A DNA stretch of 64,000 nt from Paenibacillus sp. HWE-109. Its GTDB lineage: Bacteria; Bacillota; Bacilli; Paenibacillales; NBRC-103111. Positions 9,228-17,729 of this stretch are shown piece after piece; position 1 is the stretch's first letter; the number at the start of each line of letters is the position of its first letter. The notes under the pieces are model-generated. The model was not told the DNA's origin, did not search any database, and was given only the letters and a program-made list of their open reading frames with translations. The position numbers and the translations under genes are program-made. The stretch covers positions 7,738,501 to 7,802,500 of the forward strand of contig NZ_CP091881.1 of assembly GCF_022163125.1 (NCBI RefSeq). The letters run 5' to 3'.

Positions 9228-10517
9228 TTATGGGCGTTTCACGACATTGAAATGCTCTTCCAGCAGCAGCCAGTTTTGCGGGAATTTAAGACCGAGTTTC
9301 CAATAGCTGATGCCGCGCAAGCCAAGCTCTTTAAGTAAACGGAATTTGGCTTGAATGGAGCGGGCATCTTCAAACCAGACAGTATGCTCTTTGCCATTAT
9401 CATCCCAGTAGTTGAAATGGGGCGCTTGTGCCGTGTAATCATACAAGATCTGCGAGTTGAATCTGCGGGCAAGCTGGATAGCTGCCTGTGGCGAGACAGC
9501 TTTGGCGAATTCGCCGCCTTTGACGAAGGGCAGCGTCCAGTCGTAGCCATACAGATTTTGACCCATCATGATCTTGGAGGCGGGCATTTCGGTAATCGCG
9601 TATTCGAGCACTTTGCGGACGGGGCCAATCGGCGATACGGCCATTGGCGGGCCACCGCTGTAGCCCCATTCATAGGTCATAATGACGACGAAATCGGCAA
9701 TCTGACCATGCGCTCTGTAATCGTGAGCAGAGTACCACTCGCCGGCTTGCGCAGCACTGGTCTTGGGCGCCAGGGCGGTGGACATCAGGTAGCCTTGTTG
9801 ATGAATCTGACCCGCTGCTTTGCGCAGGAACCGGGTATAGGCATCGCGGTCATCGGGATACAGATGCTCGATATCAAAGTGGATATCCCTGAAGCCATAT
9901 TGTCTTGCCGTCGTTTGGATCGTCTGGAGCAGACGGTTTTGGATGGCTTCATCCGTTAGGAAGAGATGGCCCAGCTCAGCGCTGAACTGATCATTCTCCA
10001 AGTTGGTTACAACCATCATCAACGTAACGTTATACTGCTTGGCAATGGCACCCAGATCATCTAATGGGGGAACTTGCAGCGTACCATCGCGCTTGATGCG
10101 GAAGCTGAAGGGGGCCAGGTACGTTAGATGAGGGGCCGCTTCCTTAGCAGACTGAATCAAGTTGGGCGCTACATCGGTGCCTCGGGGTTCCAGATAAGCA
10201 TTCACCTCAGCTTGTGTACGCGGAGTTGGGGGGATATACAAGCGAAAGCCGACGGGAAGCGGCTGGTAGACGGTAATGCCATTCATCTTAGCCAGGTTCT
10301 GTAGATCGAGTCCGAGTTTGTTGGCAATCAGATAGAGACTTTCGCCGGACTGAACCCAATAATACGAGCCTGCAATCGGAATAACCAGTGCCTGTCCGAT
10401 AACCAGTGATTGACTGGGCGTCATCTCATTGGCGTCTGCGATGGCGTCTGCCGATACACCATATACCTGCGAAAGGCGATACAACGTCTGTCCTCTCTGG
10501 ACTACGTGAATTTGCAT
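9228..10517 (-). CDS. sleL: LysM-GH18 glycosidase, spore cortex lytic type (SleL/YaaH-like)
   Basis: Predicted peptidoglycan N-acetylglucosaminidase acting on cortex muropeptides during spore germination. The 429-residue protein has two LysM domains (residues 2-48, HVVQRGQTLYRLSQVYGVS, and 52-96, YWVQSGESLYLIANKLGL) followed by a GH18 barrel (about 110-425). The barrel has the catalytic-strand motif GFRDIHFDIEHL, where the Glu is the expected acid, and MMGQNLYGYDW and YWDDNGKEHTVWFED near the end. No signal peptide is seen, as in SleL/YaaH coat proteins. The ATG at 10517 has GAGGAA upstream. This implies a spore-forming host. Confidence 0.88.
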   Translation of the reverse strand: MQIHVVQRGQTLYRLSQVYGVSADAIADANEMTPSQSLVIGQALVIPIAGSYYWVQSGESLYLIANKLGLDLQNLAKMNGITVYQPLPVGFRLYIPPTPRTQAEVNAYLEPRGTDVAPNLIQSAKEAAPHLTYLAPFSFRIKRDGTLQVPPLDDLGAIAKQYNVTLMMVVTNLENDQFSAELGHLFLTDEAIQNRLLQTIQTTARQYGFRDIHFDIEHLYPDDRDAYTRFLRKAAGQIHQQGYLMSTALAPKTSAAQAGEWYSAHDYRAHGQIADFVVIMTYEWGYSGGPPMAVSPIGPVRKVLEYAITEMPASKIMMGQNLYGYDWTLPFVKGGEFAKAVSPQAAIQLARRFNSQILYDYTAQAPHFNYWDDNGKEHTVWFEDARSIQAKFRLLKELGLRGISYWKLGLKFPQNWLLLEEHFNVVKRP

Positions 10518-10694
10518 GGGAGTTCCTCACTTTCTTCGTAAGCAAAGGATTGCATCCGAGCCTACTTTTTCTTTTACCATATTCGAAAGGGCCGCTCTGG
10601 GTGTATGTCTAGGGAAACTAATTTATCGATGTATATCTTGCTTGGGAAAGAAGATACTACAACAATTGGAAATCAATTCATAAGGAAGCTGTCC

Positions 10695-11474
10695 ATGAGA
10701 CCCAAACCACGTCGTCAAATCGCTTTTCTTAGCTTAGTAGGCATTACTCAACTCCATTTGCGCAATCCGCTCATCATCACCTGGTGGTCTGCCGCTTTCC
10801 CCGGATTCGGTCATTTGCTCTTATCTAAATATTTGCGTGGTTTTATTCTAATTGGGTGGGAAATGTTTATTAATAGTCAAATGCATCTGAATGAAGCGAT
10901 GGTCTACACGTTTATAGGTCAATTTGAGCAAGCCACTGAAGTGATGCAAATTCGATGGATGTCGCTCTACGCGCCTGTTTATTTATTCGCCATCTATGAC
11001 AGTTACCGGACAAGCATTGATTTAAATCATCAATATATTCTGGCCAAGAGGGAAAATGCTCCGATCGCGCCGTTTAAGATGGGCATCATAGAAATCAACT
11101 ATCTGGATAAGCGCTCACCATCGATGGCGGTTGTCTGGTCATTGCTGATGCCAGGCATGGGACAATTGTTTACCCATCGTATTCTGAATGCTTTCTTTGT
11201 TCTGGGGAATTGGATTTTAGTTTGTTACTGGTCGCATTTGCTTGAAGGCATTCACTATTTGCTGCTGGGCGATTTAGCGCGTTCAGCGAAAGAAGTTAAT
11301 AAGCACTGGTTCTTATTCCTGCCATCTATTTATGCTTTCGCTGCCTATGATGCTTATGTGACTACGGTTGAATACAACAAGTTATTTGATCATGAGCAAG
11401 CTAATCTGTTAAAGGCGGAGTATCAAGATCAACGATTCGTATTTCCGCGATCTCCATCTCGTAAAGGAGGGTGA
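10695..11474 (+). CDS. Polytopic membrane protein with duplicated TM2-like halves
   Basis: The 259-residue protein contains two similar segments: WWSAAFPGFGHLLLSKYLRG with a following hydrophobic helix, and WSLLMPGMGQLFTHRILN with a following hydrophobic helix. Each half ends with LYAPVYLFAIYDSYRTS or LFLPSIYAFAAYDAYVTT. The PGxGxL-hydrophobic and YAxYDxY pattern resembles TM2/DUF5683-type small membrane domains and implies an internal duplication. Function is unknown. I prefer the ATG at 10695 because AAGGAAG lies 6 bases upstream; the frame stays open to an ATG at 10605 with no good ribosome binding site. The final codons make the ribosome binding site of the next gene. Confidence 0.68.
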   Translation: MRPKPRRQIAFLSLVGITQLHLRNPLIITWWSAAFPGFGHLLLSKYLRGFILIGWEMFINSQMHLNEAMVYTFIGQFEQATEVMQIRWMSLYAPVYLFAIYDSYRTSIDLNHQYILAKRENAPIAPFKMGIIEINYLDKRSPSMAVVWSLLMPGMGQLFTHRILNAFFVLGNWILVCYWSHLLEGIHYLLLGDLARSAKEVNKHWFLFLPSIYAFAAYDAYVTTVEYNKLFDHEQANLLKAEYQDQRFVFPRSPSRKGG

Positions 11475-11478
11475 AATT

Positions 11479-11931
11479 ATGCATGTTATCGCTTCATTCA
11501 ACCATTCGATTTATGTGGAAATGGCGATTACTGCCCTAGAAGAGGCGGGGATTATGAAGGAGAATATCTATGCAGTCCCTCTGCATCAGAGGCCTCAGAA
11601 GCTTAGGATGTTTGACAGCATCACAGGTTCAGACGGTACGAGTTTGTTCGACCTAGGTGCTGCTCTGGCCACGGCTTGCGCAGTCATAGGCTCATCCTAT
11701 GGTTTCATTTTGACGGGTGGACCCATTCTATGGGGTATAATTGGTGCTGTAACAGGTTTCCTGGTTGGGTTTACCATTGATGTATCTCGGCAAAAGAAAA
11801 GGGTGATTGCAGCATCCAACAATCAAAAATCCGAAGTTATTGTGCTTGTCGCTTGTGTGAAAGACGAAATTGCCCCTATTCAGGAAGTCTTCTGGGAGCA
11901 TCTTGCTTATGGCGTTGCCATATGTGAATAA
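11479..11931 (+). CDS. Hypothetical protein with central hydrophobic hairpin
   Basis: The 150-residue protein has an N-terminal alpha/beta segment (HVIASFNHSIYVEMAITALEEAGI). A Gly/Ala-rich hydrophobic hairpin follows (about residues 55-103, LGAALATACAVIGSSYGFILTGGP), then a C-terminal segment (EVIVLVACVKDEIAPIQEVFWEHLAYGV). This architecture, a glycine-rich hydrophobic loop inside a small alpha/beta domain, recalls general-stress-17M/DUF1269-like proteins, but the family is not certain. AAAGGAGGGTGA sits 7 bases before the ATG and overlaps the stop of the upstream membrane protein gene, so the two are probably translated together. Confidence 0.7.
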   Translation: MHVIASFNHSIYVEMAITALEEAGIMKENIYAVPLHQRPQKLRMFDSITGSDGTSLFDLGAALATACAVIGSSYGFILTGGPILWGIIGAVTGFLVGFTIDVSRQKKRVIAASNNQKSEVIVLVACVKDEIAPIQEVFWEHLAYGVAICE

Positions 11932-11988
11932 CAGGGGTTAAGCGGAAGGCCTAGCCTCTTAATGATGTCGTGTGCAAGCTTGGATGAG

Positions 11989-12008
11989 GTACTATTGGTA
12001 AATAGTAC
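11989..12008. promoter_or_regulatory. 20-bp inverted repeat upstream of the YiaA/B-type gene
   Basis: The arms GTACTATT and AATAGTAC are exact inverted repeats around GGTA. No T run follows, so an operator is more likely than a terminator. It lies 88 bp before the gene at 12096; the binding protein is unknown. Confidence 0.45.
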
Positions 12009-12095
12009 TATCTGAGACGGAAGTGTTCTCCTATAATAAGGACCAAGAGCACGATATCAAAGCGTTGCAGCAGCAACCACAGGGGGACTTTTGAG

Positions 12096-12548
12096 ATGAA
12101 TAACACTCGGAGACGAAATACAACAGCGTTCACTTTCATGGCTTGGACATCTTTTATTGGCGCATTTCTGGCTATGTTCATCGGGATTTATACCTTGGAG
12201 GAATCGCTAAGCGTCAAAGGCTATTTCGCCGTATGTGCCTTGTTTCTGACCATGTCCGCCTTCGTTCTGCAGAAGGTCATCCGGGATAATTTGGAGGATG
12301 GCTATGGCAACCGCAAAAGAAATACAGCAGCATTCACTTTCCTGGCTTGGAGTTCTTTCGCCCTGGCGCTGCTCGGTATGTTTATAGGGATTATTAACTT
12401 GGAACAGCTGCTTTCAGTGAAAGGTTATTATGCGGTTACGGCGCTATTCCTTACGATGTCGTCTTTCGTCCTGCAGAAAACCGTGCGTGATAACAATGAT
12501 GATGAACCTTTATTGCCACTGGTTGACAATAAAGTCGAAGAATTTTAA
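12096..12548 (+). CDS. YiaA/YiaB-type membrane protein, two tandem domains
   Basis: The 150-residue inner-membrane protein is made of two nearly repeated halves: residues 6-65 (NTTAFTFMAWTSFIGAFLAMFIGIY, then LSVKGYFAVCALFLTMSAFVLQKVIRDN) and 75-135 (NTAAFTFLAWSSFALALLGMFIGII, then LSVKGYYAVTALFLTMSSFVLQKTVRDN). Each half has two helices and fits the YiaA/YiaB two-helix domain, giving four membrane segments. Function is unknown; homologues are often stress-associated. GGGGGA lies about 9 bases upstream of the ATG, and a strong terminator follows. Confidence 0.82.
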   Translation: MNNTRRRNTTAFTFMAWTSFIGAFLAMFIGIYTLEESLSVKGYFAVCALFLTMSAFVLQKVIRDNLEDGYGNRKRNTAAFTFLAWSSFALALLGMFIGIINLEQLLSVKGYYAVTALFLTMSSFVLQKTVRDNNDDEPLLPLVDNKVEEF

Positions 12549-12565
12549 GGGAAATGCTAAATATG

Positions 12566-12607
12566 AAACGAGCCTTAGAAGCGATTCTGGGAGGCTCGTT
12601 TTTTTTC
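12566..12607 (+). terminator. Terminator of the YiaA/B-type gene
   Basis: The arms AAACGAGCCT and AGGCTCGTTT are separated by about 15 bases, and the second arm runs into a T run, just after the stop of the gene ending at 12548. Confidence 0.9.
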
Positions 12608-12685
12608 TGATATTTTTGGGGGATAAACAAAAGTAAAAAGGGCATATTGGGATAATAGGACAATTGGAGTAGAAAGGCTGAGGTT

Positions 12686-13180
12686 ATGTCCATAGAGCGA
12701 GCTATTTTAATTTTGGCTTGGGTGATCTGTATGACTCTCATGCCCGTCTTAGTTCCGAAGAATCGCATCAGGCAAGCAGTGCTTTTGTTTCTTTCCACGC
12801 AATTAATTACCTGGGTTTTGAGTGTCATGTTTGTGGAATGGGGTTTTTATGAAAATCCGATTCGTGAATTTCCTGCGGCATCCGGGAGTAATTTTACGAA
12901 TAACTATCTCTTGTTTCCCTTTGTATCAACCCTGTTCTCCTTGTACTATCCAAATTCTAAGAGCAGCGTTCTGAAATGGTTGTTTCAGGCGCACTTCGTA
13001 ATCGCTATTGGGACGTATTCTGCCCTTATTTCGAAGTACACCAACCTGCTGGAGTATAGGCATTTCAATGTCTACTTTCACATGCTGGTAATTTGGGCCG
13101 TTCTGAACATAACCAGAAAATATGAAGGATGGTTTTTCTCAAAAGAAGGCAGTTCAGGAAAGGTAGACAATCCAGTATGA
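12686..13180 (+). CDS. CBO0543-like membrane protein, copy 1
   Basis: The 164-residue protein has about five hydrophobic segments. It begins MSIERAILILAWVICMTLMPVLVPKNRIRQA and ends with an aromatic RKYEGWFFSKEG tail. The pattern resembles the CBO0543 family of small Firmicutes membrane proteins, whose function is unknown. The downstream gene is a clear paralogue and starts inside the stop codon of this one (ATGA), so they form a translationally coupled pair. The start ATG has a weak AGAAAGGCTGAGG site upstream. Confidence 0.72.
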   Translation: MSIERAILILAWVICMTLMPVLVPKNRIRQAVLLFLSTQLITWVLSVMFVEWGFYENPIREFPAASGSNFTNNYLLFPFVSTLFSLYYPNSKSSVLKWLFQAHFVIAIGTYSALISKYTNLLEYRHFNVYFHMLVIWAVLNITRKYEGWFFSKEGSSGKVDNPV

Positions 13181-13662
13181 GTTTGATGGCAGAGCGAATG
13201 ATCCTGATAGCTGTTTGGGGCGTTTCCCTGATAGGGCTGGTGCTCGTGCCCAAGCGGCATCGACGTAAAGCGCAGGTTGCTTTTCTGTTTCAACAGTTTT
13301 TGACCTGGATTATGGGACTTGTTGTTGTTCAGAACGGTTGGTTGTCTTATCCGCTCAGGGAGCTTAAACATAACTTTACAAGCCTTACTTTTGAAATTAT
13401 GGCCTATCCAACGATTGCTGTTTATTTAAATATCTTTTACCCGGCTGGCAGAAAGTTAGGACTGCGAATTCTGTACATAGCGGCTTTTCCAGCAGGAATT
13501 ACCCTCCTTGAAATTGTGATTGAGACGTACACGGAGCTAATTGATTATCATTCTTGGAGTTGGTACTGGACTTTTCTGAGTACGTGGGTAACTTTGCATC
13601 TTTCACTGATCTTTAATCGCTGGTTTTTTCGGGAGAATGATCCAGAGGGTCGTTTGGAGTGA
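13177..13662 (+). CDS. CBO0543-like membrane protein, copy 2
   Basis: The 161-residue paralogue of the preceding gene shares the opening ERMILIAVWGVSLIGLVLVPKR..RKAQVAFLFQQFLTWIMGL and the closing WVTLHLSLIFNRWFFREND. It has about five membrane segments. The ATG at 13177 overlaps the upstream stop as ATGA; an alternative ATG is at 13186. The frame is also open upstream to 13129, but that part only overlaps the previous gene. Function is unknown. Confidence 0.72.
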   Translation: MSLMAERMILIAVWGVSLIGLVLVPKRHRRKAQVAFLFQQFLTWIMGLVVVQNGWLSYPLRELKHNFTSLTFEIMAYPTIAVYLNIFYPAGRKLGLRILYIAAFPAGITLLEIVIETYTELIDYHSWSWYWTFLSTWVTLHLSLIFNRWFFRENDPEGRLE

Positions 13663-13693
13663 CCTGGCGGGTTAATATAGGGGATAAATGATA

Positions 13694-13747
13694 CGAAAAT
13701 CGCCCCAAATACGCCGATGAATCAGGGGTTGGCGTATCTGGAGCGAT
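13694..13747 (-). terminator. Terminator of xylA
   Basis: On the minus strand the arms ATCGCTCCAGATACGCC and GGCGTATTTGGGGCGAT form a long imperfect stem followed by TTTT. It is about 60 bp beyond the xylA stop. Confidence 0.65.
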
Positions 13748-13805
13748 AGATTGATGGAGCTCGGGATTTCGGGAACTCGGGAATTCCAATCAGAATTCCT
13801 GCTAA

Positions 13806-15125
13806 TTAGGTGTTGATCAGATATTGATTAACGGTGGCTTTGATCAATTCCAAGCGACCGGATTGGTTCACGATGGCACCATGATTGGCAAGCGCGTAGG
13901 CTTCAAGGGATTTGAAGTCGGCTTTGCCGGACACGATATCCGCTCCAATGCCGGATTTGAAGGAAGCATAACGCGTGTCGAGGATTTGGTCGAACACCTG
14001 ATCCTCAATCAATTTGGCAGCGACTTCTAAGCCGCGGGCAAAAGCGTCCATCCCTGCGATGTGAGAGTAAACCACATCAACCGGCTCGAAGGACGTCCGG
14101 CGAACCTTGGCGTCGAAGTTCACGCCGCCGCGGCCGATGCCGCCTTCGTTGAGCAGGATTTCGTACATCGCAAGCGTAGTCGAGTACAAGTCAGTCGGGA
14201 ACTCGTCGGTATCCCAGCCAAGCAGCAAGTCGCCTTGGTTCGCATCGATGGACCCAAGGATGCCGTTGATACGAGCTACGCGAAGCTCATGCTCGAACGT
14301 GTGCCCAGCAAGCGTGGCGTGGTTAGCTTCCAGGTTTAATTTGAAGTAAGGCAGCAAGTCATACTTCTGCAAGAACGACAGCGTCGTAGCTGCATCGAAA
14401 TCGTATTGGTGCTTGGACGGCTCTTTGGGCTTGGGCTCGATCAGGAATTGACCGGTGTAGCCGATCTCTCGGGCATAATCAACAGCCATGTGCAGGAAGC
14501 GGGCCAAGTTATCGAGCTCCAGACCGAGGTCTGTATTTAGCAGGGTTTCGTAACCTTCGCGACCGCCCCAGAAAACATAGTTCTCAGCGCCAAGCTCTTT
14601 GGCATGGTCGAGAGCTTTTTTTACTTGCGCAGCAGCGTAAGCGAAGACGTCTGCGTTATTCGTTGTAGCCGCACCGTGCACGAAGCGCGGGTTTGTGAAC
14701 ATGTTAGCTGTGTTCCAGAGCAGCTTTTTGCCGCTGGATGCCATTTTATCTTTGATTAAAGCGACGATCGCATCGAGATTTTGATTTGTTTCTTGCAATG
14801 TATCGCCCTCAGGCGCAATATCGCGGTCATGGAACGCAAAGTAGTCGACATCGAGGATGTGGAGCAATTCGAAACAAGCGTCAACACGTGCTTTGGCAAG
14901 CTCTAGGCCGGAGTATTGATCCCAAGCGCGAACCATCGTGCCGCTGCCGAAAGGATCGGAGCCATTAGCGGAAAAGGAGTGCCAGTAAGCGATTGCAAAA
15001 CGCAGGTGTTCACGCATCGGTTTACCGAGCACGACTTGATCGGGATTATAAAATTTGAAAGATAGCGGATTCGTGGATGTGCGGCCTTCGTACTTAATCG
15101 GTTGAATGTTATCAAAGTAGCTCAT
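13806..15125 (-). CDS. xylA: Xylose isomerase
   Basis: Interconverts D-xylose and D-xylulose (439 residues, normal for the class II enzyme). It has the catalytic pair in YFAFHDRDIAPEG (His99, Asp102), LWNTANMFTNPRFVHGAATT, the metal-ligand Glu in LIEPKPKEPSKHQYD, LNLEANHATLAGHTFEHE, and the GSIDANQGDLLLGWDTDEFP metal site. The ATG at 15125 is preferred over one at 15140 because GGAGG lies 8 bases before it. It is divergent from the ROK repressor gene xylR and appears monocistronic: no xylulokinase gene is nearby, so xylB must be elsewhere. Confidence 0.96.
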   Translation of the reverse strand: MSYFDNIQPIKYEGRTSTNPLSFKFYNPDQVVLGKPMREHLRFAIAYWHSFSANGSDPFGSGTMVRAWDQYSGLELAKARVDACFELLHILDVDYFAFHDRDIAPEGDTLQETNQNLDAIVALIKDKMASSGKKLLWNTANMFTNPRFVHGAATTNNADVFAYAAAQVKKALDHAKELGAENYVFWGGREGYETLLNTDLGLELDNLARFLHMAVDYAREIGYTGQFLIEPKPKEPSKHQYDFDAATTLSFLQKYDLLPYFKLNLEANHATLAGHTFEHELRVARINGILGSIDANQGDLLLGWDTDEFPTDLYSTTLAMYEILLNEGGIGRGGVNFDAKVRRTSFEPVDVVYSHIAGMDAFARGLEVAAKLIEDQVFDQILDTRYASFKSGIGADIVSGKADFKSLEAYALANHGAIVNQSGRLELIKATVNQYLINT

Positions 15126-15167
15126 GAATTCAGCCTCCAAATGTAGGTGATAAATGCTTATGCAGTC

Positions 15168-15211
15168 ATCATAGCATCATTCGAATAGTTTGTAAATTCA
15201 TTAAACAAACT
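15168..15211 (-). promoter_or_regulatory. xylA promoter overlapped by a putative XylR operator
   Basis: On the minus strand a -35 box TTTACA (15196-15191) and a -10 box TATGAT (15173-15168) are spaced by exactly 17 bp. An inverted repeat with arms AGTTTGT (15187-15193) and ACAAACT (15205-15211) spans the -35 box. These arms match the core of the B. subtilis XylR operator, although the spacing here is 4 bp longer. This placement suits xylose-relieved repression. Confidence 0.72.
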
Positions 15212-15306
15212 TAGTTGGTGCGAGAAAAAGCCATTCATGGTAAACTTATTTCCATATTCAGCAAAGTGAAAGCAAGACAAGCAATCGAAGCAATGTGGGG
15301 GCAGGC

Positions 15307-16482
15307 ATGAAACAAACAGGCGACTTGAATCTTGTGAAAAAAATAAATAAATCTATCGTACTTCATCATATACGCACGGACTCACCGATCTCCCGCGCAC
15401 GGATCGCGGAGATCACAGGGCTGACCAAGGCAACGGTGTCCAGCCTTGTGAATGAACTGATCGAGAGCAGTCTTGTCGATGAAATCGGTGTCGGCGAATC
15501 CAGCGGCGGGCGGAAGCCGATGATGCTGCTGTTCAACGGTACGGCTGGCTACGCGATTGGCGTCGATCTGGGCGTACATGATATTCTTGCGGTGCTCACT
15601 GACTTAACCGGTAAGGTCGTTCGTGAGAAGCGGGTCAATCATGACAACCCGTCTGCTCGAGAAGTCATAGATTTGCTCAAGACAACAATTCGCGATCTGA
15701 TCAACGGCGCGCCAGAAAGCGTCTACGGGGTTATAGGCATTGGAATCGGAGTGCCAGGCATCTGTGATGAGGACGGCACGCTCTTGTTCGCGCCGAATCT
15801 CGAGTGGGAGAATGTCCCTTTGCAGAAGGATATGGAAGAGGCCTTCCATATACCTGTCGTTATTGACAATGAAGCAAATGCCGGAGCGGTGGGCGAGAAG
15901 CAGTTCGGTGCCGGCAGAGAAACGGCTAACCTGGTGTATGTTTCTATAGGCATCGGAATTGGGGCCGGCATCATCATCAAAGGCGAACTTTACCGCGGAG
16001 CCACGGGGTTTTCGGGAGAGATTGGACATATCTCGATCCAGCACGACGGGCCCAAATGCCGCTGCGGCAGCTCAGGCTGTTGGGAGTTGTATGCGTCGGA
16101 GCATGCGCTGCTGGAGCGGGCGCGCCAAGAATTCGGAAGCTCCATTACCCTAGAGATGCTGCTGAGAAAAGCAGAAGCTGGAGATCCCGCGATCATCGCT
16201 TTGTTCGAGCGTCTCGGCTACTTTCTCGGTGTTGGCGTCGTCAATATCATCAATAGCTACAATCCGGAGTTCGTCATTCTGGGCGGCCGCTTAGCCGGGG
16301 CGGAGAAATGGCTGATGAAGCCGCTGCTTCAACTGTTGGAGAAGCGCTCCCTGCCTCATCCGCGCAAGCTGTTGAACGTGGCGTTTACCGAGTTGAGCGA
16401 CCGTTCCACCGTGCTTGGGGCGGCCTCTTTTGCCGTAACCAAATTTTTCGCGTCTACGACCGTGTCTGTAGAGCATAATTGA
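15307..16482 (+). CDS. xylR: ROK-family xylose repressor
   Basis: DNA-binding repressor of xylose genes that is released by xylose. The 391-residue protein has an N-terminal winged helix (residues 13-65, ISRARIAEITGLTKATVSSLVNELIESSLV). A ROK sugar-kinase-like domain follows, with DLGVHDILAVLTDLTG, GIGVPGICDEDG, DNEANAGAVGEKQFG and the zinc-binding CRCGSSGCWELYAS signature near residue 255. It is divergent from xylA with an operator-like repeat between them. The ATG at 15307 is preferred to the GTG at 15295 because GGGGG lies just upstream of it. Confidence 0.9.
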   Translation: MKQTGDLNLVKKINKSIVLHHIRTDSPISRARIAEITGLTKATVSSLVNELIESSLVDEIGVGESSGGRKPMMLLFNGTAGYAIGVDLGVHDILAVLTDLTGKVVREKRVNHDNPSAREVIDLLKTTIRDLINGAPESVYGVIGIGIGVPGICDEDGTLLFAPNLEWENVPLQKDMEEAFHIPVVIDNEANAGAVGEKQFGAGRETANLVYVSIGIGIGAGIIIKGELYRGATGFSGEIGHISIQHDGPKCRCGSSGCWELYASEHALLERARQEFGSSITLEMLLRKAEAGDPAIIALFERLGYFLGVGVVNIINSYNPEFVILGGRLAGAEKWLMKPLLQLLEKRSLPHPRKLLNVAFTELSDRSTVLGAASFAVTKFFASTTVSVEHN

Positions 16483-16645
16483 TCCGCAAATCTGCCCACA
16501 AATCGATCCACAAATTAATCGGCAGAGGTTTTATTTTCCAAAGGAAAAAGGGATTGACCGACGGTTTGTATGTTCGGTAGAATAGGGAATGCCTAGTCAT
16601 GAACTCGGTATTTCCTTATTTTATATAGAAGGACGGGAATCAACG

Positions 16646-17140
16646 ATGCTTCTGCGTTCATTTATTATTTGCTGCTACTTGATGGGAGCGTATTGGGCGT
16701 CCTATCATTTCCCATCCATGAAGATGGTGTTCTATCCGACCCTCGGTGCTTTCAGCTTTCTGTTCATGCACCGCGTGGATCAAATTAAAGATATCGGGCG
16801 TATTACCGTTGGCGCTATCATAGCTGTATCCATTGGCAGTTTCATGTACAGCCTAAGCCAAGGCGCTGTTTCATTTTTCTTGACTGCTTTGATGACGATT
16901 CTCTTGATTCAATTCTTCAAATGGAACGCGGCGCCGATTCTGGCGGTTTCCTTTATTCCTTTTTTTGCCCATCCGACTTCTTTGTGGGCTTTGCCTGCGG
17001 CAGTGGTTGTTTCTTTGCTGGGACTCATGGTATCCGTATGGTTGATTGGCAAGGTGGAACAGTTGAATTTCGTTGCCAAGTGGTCCAATGCTTTCACGCT
17101 GTTTCGCAGCAAAATGATCCCTTTAAAAAAAGAACTTTAG
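16646..17140 (+). CDS. HPP-like integral membrane protein
   Basis: The 164-residue protein has about five hydrophobic helices with FYPTLGAFSFLFMHRVDQI early and FFAHPTSLWALPAAVVVSLLGLMVSVWLIG near the end. The GA-S and HPTxxWALPA features resemble HPP-family proteins, some of which transport nitrite; the resemblance is moderate. The neighbours, a Crp/Fnr regulator and flavohemoglobin, fit a nitrogen-oxide theme but do not prove it. The ATG at 16646 is used because GAAGGA lies upstream and the membrane protein begins there; the frame extends to 16589. Confidence 0.6.
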   Translation: MLLRSFIICCYLMGAYWASYHFPSMKMVFYPTLGAFSFLFMHRVDQIKDIGRITVGAIIAVSIGSFMYSLSQGAVSFFLTALMTILLIQFFKWNAAPILAVSFIPFFAHPTSLWALPAAVVVSLLGLMVSVWLIGKVEQLNFVAKWSNAFTLFRSKMIPLKKEL

Positions 17141-17153
17141 AGAATCAAACGAT

Positions 17154-17191
17154 AAAAAAGCGATCAGCCTATCCAATGGCTGTCGCTTTTT
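17154..17191 (+). terminator. Terminator of the HPP-like gene
   Basis: The arms AAAAAGCGATCAGCC and GGCTGTCGCTTTTT enclose an 8-base loop and end in a T run. It lies between the HPP-like gene and the Crp/Fnr gene, so the latter must have its own start or depend on readthrough. Confidence 0.85.
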
Positions 17192-17210
17192 CTCTTCGAA
17201 GGAGAAGCAG

Positions 17211-17729
17211 ATGATCATTCATAAAGGAGAAACCCTGTTCCGCCAAGGCGAAACAGGGGGATTATACCGGCTAAGAAGCGGTTTGTTGAAAATTGTTCGC
17301 GTCCATGAAGACGGCACGCCGACGCTGGTCAACATCATCGTCCCGGAAGAGACCATCCCGCATCACTCCCTCATGAGTCCGAGTCCCAACTATGGAACTG
17401 CTATTGCGCTGGTGACGTGCGACATAGAGACGATTTCGCCGGAAACATGGTATCGGGATCTGGAGCAGCATCCAGAGAAATTCCGCGCCATTGCGCGGCA
17501 ATTGCAGGATAAGCTGCGGATGATGCAGCAGCGGATTGATCAGTTGACCGAAGTGACGCCAGCCATGAAGCTGGTGAAGCTTCAGCGCTGGATGCATCAT
17601 TATCTGGGCAGTCTGGTCTTAACCGATGTGTTGACCCAGGAAGAAATCGGCCAATTCATCGGACTGCGCAGAGAGACAGTCAATCGGTTGCTGCGGGAAC
17701 AAGTGCAGCGCGGCACGAACCTTTTATAA
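17211..17729 (+). CDS. Short Crp/Fnr-family transcription regulator
   Basis: The 172-residue protein has a cyclic-nucleotide-type beta barrel (residues 1-75, GETLFRQGETGGLYRLRSGLLKIVR), a dimer helix (85-110) and a C-terminal HTH (LTQEEIGQFIGLRRETVNRLLRE). It is shorter than usual (about 220): the N-terminal helix is reduced and the wing after the recognition helix is missing. The recognition helix keeps R-E-T-V-N-R, corresponding to the Arg-Glu-Arg contacts of Crp with TGTGA. It has a single Cys, so a four-cysteine Fe-S cluster is unlikely. AAGGAGA precedes the ATG. Its last 6 bp overlap the 3' end of hmp on the opposite strand. Confidence 0.8.
   Translation: MIIHKGETLFRQGETGGLYRLRSGLLKIVRVHEDGTPTLVNIIVPEETIPHHSLMSPSPNYGTAIALVTCDIETISPETWYRDLEQHPEKFRAIARQLQDKLRMMQQRIDQLTEVTPAMKLVKLQRWMHHYLGSLVLTDVLTQEEIGQFIGLRRETVNRLLREQVQRGTNLL

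Noticed and set aside
9205..9230. Small hairpin with T run before sleL on the plus strand
   Set aside because: The stem ACCTAGC/GCTGGGT is short, and no plus-strand gene ends near it, so it was not called a terminator.
9351..9959. Reading frame (202 codons) opposite sleL
   Set aside because: It is a shadow of the GH18 domain without start signals.
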